Shown: in pieces, positions 63,732 through 64,000 of the stretch
How positions within the stretch are numbered: the first letter of the stretch is position 1
Layout: each line of letters starts with the position of its first letter
DNA from: Euborellia annulipes
Lineage: Eukaryota > Arthropoda > Insecta > Dermaptera > Anisolabididae
NCBI GenBank assembly: GCA_023213315.1
Contig: JAKCPI010005171.1
Span: 1-64,000, forward strand
Reading direction: 5' to 3'
Length of the DNA: 64,000 nucleotides
Program-made: the position numbers and the translations under genes
Notes under the pieces: generated by a model
Databases searched by the model: none
What the model was told of the DNA's origin: nothing
Seen by the model: the letters and a program-made list of their open reading frames with translations, nothing else

Positions 63732-63899
63732 ATTTAACAACATTTTATTCAAGATTTTTATGCTTTTTTAAGCACTTTTTTTCATTTTTTTATGCTTTTT
63801 TGTCTGGTCTTTACTAATAACTAACCGGACAAAAAGCATAAAAAATGAGAAAAAAGTGCTTAAAAAAGCATAAAAATCTTGAATAAAAAGTTGTTAAAT
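63732..63899. repeat. Palindrome beside a family E MITE
   Basis: Arms ATTTAACAACATTTTATTC... and ...GAATAAAAAGTTGTTAAAT enclose inverted AAGATTTTTATGC, TTAAGCACTTTTTT and TTGTCTGG/CCGGACAA. The loop is ~18 bases. The right arm ends exactly where the next element starts. Confidence 0.88.
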
Positions 63900-64000
63900 G
63901 GACCCTGTTATGCAATGGTGTGTGAAAGACCAAAAAATTCAAAATTGAGTTAAGCACGGAATATTGTTTCAAATGCTTTAATTAATAGTATTTTTTATGA
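63900..64000 (+). mobile_element. MITE family E, cut by the window edge
   Basis: GGACCCTGTTATGCAATGGT, GTGAAAGACC and GGAATATTGTTTCAAATGC. Same variant as 40061-40395. Its right end lies outside the window. Confidence 0.85.

Overview
This is an AT-rich, repeat-dense stretch of animal nuclear DNA. I see no intact protein-coding gene, no rRNA gene and no convincing functional tRNA gene. The organism cannot be named from the sequence. The mix of mariner, Helitron, hAT-like and TTAA-flanked miniature elements, tRNA-derived SINEs and Penelope-like remnants fits an invertebrate, most likely an arthropod; this is inference with low confidence. The longest open frames (60-123 codons) are almost all passages through repeats, and the same peptides recur wherever one repeat family occurs. 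The only recognisable protein remnant is the last ~79 codons of a mariner transposase (23852-24091, minus strand).

Layout. The dominant family, called F1 here, is a ~690-bp element bounded by two hairpins and carrying a GTCT/GT microsatellite. It appears about 25 times as whole or broken copies, from 136 to 63135. Between and inside these copies lie: three Helitron-like elements of one family (7145-7710, 17449-17965, 28509-29071) and a fourth of another family (15449-16086); about a dozen copies of one tRNA-derived SINE, four with clean target-site duplications; two TA-flanked MITEs (4330-5112, 8286-9123); a perfect-looking mariner-type foldback (6353-6984); TTAA-flanked elements (10775-11574, 12083-12472); Harbinger-like MITEs (13009-13396, possibly 9171-9800); a ~250-bp MITE family with GGACCCTGTTA ends (six copies); and GGCGCCGGAAC-ended elements with long duplications (36266-36656, 45592-45985). 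The right-centre holds a 144-bp satellite (about 38440-39430), a 99-bp tandem array (41304-41600) and several long palindromes (20191-22105, 39609-39911, 41711-41992, 63732-63899).

Most interesting signal. At least seven loci carry one small structured motif: a CUGANGA-like box, one extra base, a short variable stem opening with GG and closing with CC, then GAAAC. The stem sequences differ but pairing is kept. Several copies sit as inverted pairs inside short insertions with 8- or 16-bp duplications. This resembles the hammerhead-ribozyme-bearing terminal repeats of Penelope-like elements, with a consistent one-base departure from the canonical core.

The nesting is unusually legible: SINE in a CACTG-ended element with a MITE in the SINE; Helitron in F1; F1 in a MITE; one TTAA-type element in another MITE; a SINE in one arm of a palindrome whose other arm preserves the empty site. 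This allows relative dating of the families. The few stretches that look non-repetitive (about 30600-31300 with a GC-rich island and a CRE-type palindrome; 58020-58215 with a CTG-rich island; 59570-60430; 53807-54480) are where host exons or regulatory DNA could be sought.
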